Source: Pedobacter sp. PF22-3
GTDB taxonomy: Bacteria > Bacteroidota > Bacteroidia > Sphingobacteriales > Sphingobacteriaceae
Length of the DNA: 64,000 bases
Direction of reading: 5' to 3'
Assembly: GCF_026239555.1 (NCBI RefSeq)
Contig: NZ_JAPIVP010000006.1
Coordinates: forward strand, 1-64,000
Shown here: positions 63,246 through 64,000 of the stretch, one piece after another
How the letters are laid out: every line of letters starts with the position of its first letter
Numbering within the stretch: the stretch's first letter is position 1
Notes under the pieces: model-generated
What the model saw: only the letters and a program-made list of their open reading frames with translations
Told to the model about the DNA's origin: nothing
The model's database searches: none
Translations under genes and position numbers: made by a program

Positions 63246-63667
63246 TAATAAGGGTATTAAATAAAGGGATGAAGATAGGGAAATTATGTAAAGATGGAAG
63301 ATGGATGATGGAAGAGGAGAGATAACTTATAGCTAATGGCCTTTTGGTTCATGGTTTGATCGCTCAGGCTAATAGCCTATAGGATATTGACAAATCATCA
63401 TATAAAAACATGAGCTTATCAACTTCCACACTATTTACGATCAAGCTATGTACCCTTATCCATTTTACATATTCCATCATCCATGTTTATATGTTGAAAC
63501 TTTCTTTTGTTTGCCTCACAGAATAAATCTATTATTGTATAATAATTCTGAGGAACTTATTTGGAAATGTTTTTGTTTCAATCATCAGGGTTATTTCTAC
63601 AAATTCTTCATCACTTTGCAAATCAAAAAAATGCAGGGTTTTTCATTGAAGAACAGATGAACACATT
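63246..63667. other. Intergenic region before parE
   Basis: This 422-bp gap holds an inverted pair of GATGGAA/TTCCATC-type heptads (63286-63313 and 63463-63484), and no strong promoter. A 70-codon frame at 63448-63660 overlaps these repeats and is not supported as a gene. Confidence 0.45.
63286..63484. repeat. Spaced inverted heptad-type repeat before parE
   Basis: ATGTAAAGATGGAAGATGGA on the left and TTTACATATTCCATCATCCATG-like sequence on the right are reverse complements, about 150 bp apart. The left arm has GATGGAA units at 7-nt spacing. Unlike the others, it does not touch a stop codon. Confidence 0.45.
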
Positions 63668-64000
63668 ATGGCAGAAGTAATTTATAACGACGACAGTATT
63701 CGCTCATTAGATTGGAAAGAGCACATCAGGTTACGTCCGGGTATGTATATCGGTAAACTTGGTGATGGCTCTGCACAAGATGATGGTATTTATGTTTTGT
63801 TAAAGGAAATTGTAGATAACTCCATCGATGAGTTTGTAATGGGGACCGGAAAAACCATCGAAATTACACTGTCCGAGCAAAAAGTAAATGTTCGCGATTA
63901 TGGCCGGGGTATTCCATTGGGCAAAGTAATCGATTGTGTAAGCAAAATCAATACTGGTGGTAAATATGATAGCAATGCTTTCCAAAAATCGGTAGGTTTA
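63668..64000 (+). CDS. parE: DNA topoisomerase IV subunit B (partial, N-terminal)
   Basis: The first 111 residues of a type IIA topoisomerase ATPase subunit run off the window. They show the GHKL ATPase elements: [14 protein letters not shown], the Mg/ATP-binding [16 protein letters not shown] (Glu and Asn in place) and [15 protein letters not shown]. The N-terminal [20 protein letters not shown] fits topoisomerase IV B of Bacteroidota better than GyrB. The enzyme decatenates chromosomes. No stop is visible because the gene continues beyond the window. Confidence 0.85.
   Translation, partial: MAEVIYNDDSIRSLDWKEHIRLRPGMYIGKLGDGSAQDDGIYVLLKEIVDNSIDEFVMGTGKTIEITLSEQKVNVRDYGRGIPLGKVIDCVSKINTGGKYDSNAFQKSVGL

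Noticed and set aside
63448..63660. 70-codon frame before parE
   Set aside because: It overlaps repeat sequence, is rich in aromatic residues and Cys with no domain, and has no promoter or close spacing to parE.
1..64000. tRNA, rRNA or insertion sequence
   Set aside because: No cloverleaf with a T-loop GGTTCGAATC-type segment, no rRNA-like stretch and no transposase motif was seen on either strand.

Overview
The window reads as a chromosome segment of a Bacteroidota bacterium, most likely a Sphingobacteriaceae member close to Pedobacter (inference from gene content). The evidence is three SusC/SusD outer-membrane pairs, the FtsX-DUF3098-UppP-TruB-RibF cluster, low G+C, Bacteroidota-type -7 elements (TAnnTTTG) before several genes, and no clear Shine-Dalgarno sequences. 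No tRNA, rRNA, CRISPR array, transposase or phage gene was found. The last gene (topoisomerase IV subunit B) is cut by the window edge.

Layout. 0.2-7.1 kb: an M16 zinc peptidase on the minus strand, then surE, a small membrane protein, lpxB and an outer-membrane barrel with an HxSNG phospholipase-like motif. 7.5-32.4 kb: a large glycan-utilisation locus, all on the plus strand. It holds SusC1/SusD1, a LacI-type regulator, a GH92 alpha-mannosidase, a ROK sugar kinase, an F5/8-type lipoprotein, SusC2/SusD2, three HExxH metallopeptidase-like secreted proteins (two of the basic secretory protein family), a second GH92, a DUF1080 protein, and a secreted sugar-dehydrogenase-like protein fused to cytochrome c. 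Four near-identical palindromes (core TAAAACGTTTTA) lie in its three main regulatory gaps, so the locus looks like one LacI regulon for mannose-rich glycans, possibly glycoproteins. 32.4-35.2 kb: a repeat-rich stretch around rpiA with three copies of a small structured element that looks like a minus-strand RNA ending in a terminator. 35.2-44.1 kb: a GlxA-type AraC regulator, VOC and DoxX proteins, a secreted alpha/beta hydrolase, a YihY/BrkB membrane protein, YjbQ, a DUF2157-type protein and a cation/proton antiporter. 44.4-49.2 kb: ribF, yitT-like, truB, uppP, DUF3098 and ftsX on the minus strand. 49.4-54.7 kb: a small lipoprotein, leuS and a DEAD-box helicase. 55.1-63.2 kb: a third SusC/SusD pair, a GPH/MFS sugar transporter and an APC permease, then parE.

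How the genes fit together. In the glycan locus, SusC/D would import mannose-rich oligosaccharides, the GH92 enzymes would trim alpha-mannose, the peptidases could attack the protein part, and the ROK kinase would phosphorylate released sugar. The cytochrome-linked dehydrogenase plus DUF1080 pair suggests an oxidative (3-keto sugar) branch. All of this is inference from family membership and gene order.

The least explained signals are: (a) degenerate heptanucleotide arrays, often inverted pairs, that sit directly against the stop codons of at least five genes and also lie in frame inside leuS and ribF; (b) the three-copy hairpin element near rpiA, with a compensatory base-pair change; (c) short ORFs in the long leaders of the glycan operons, and one that overlaps its downstream gene by ATGA.
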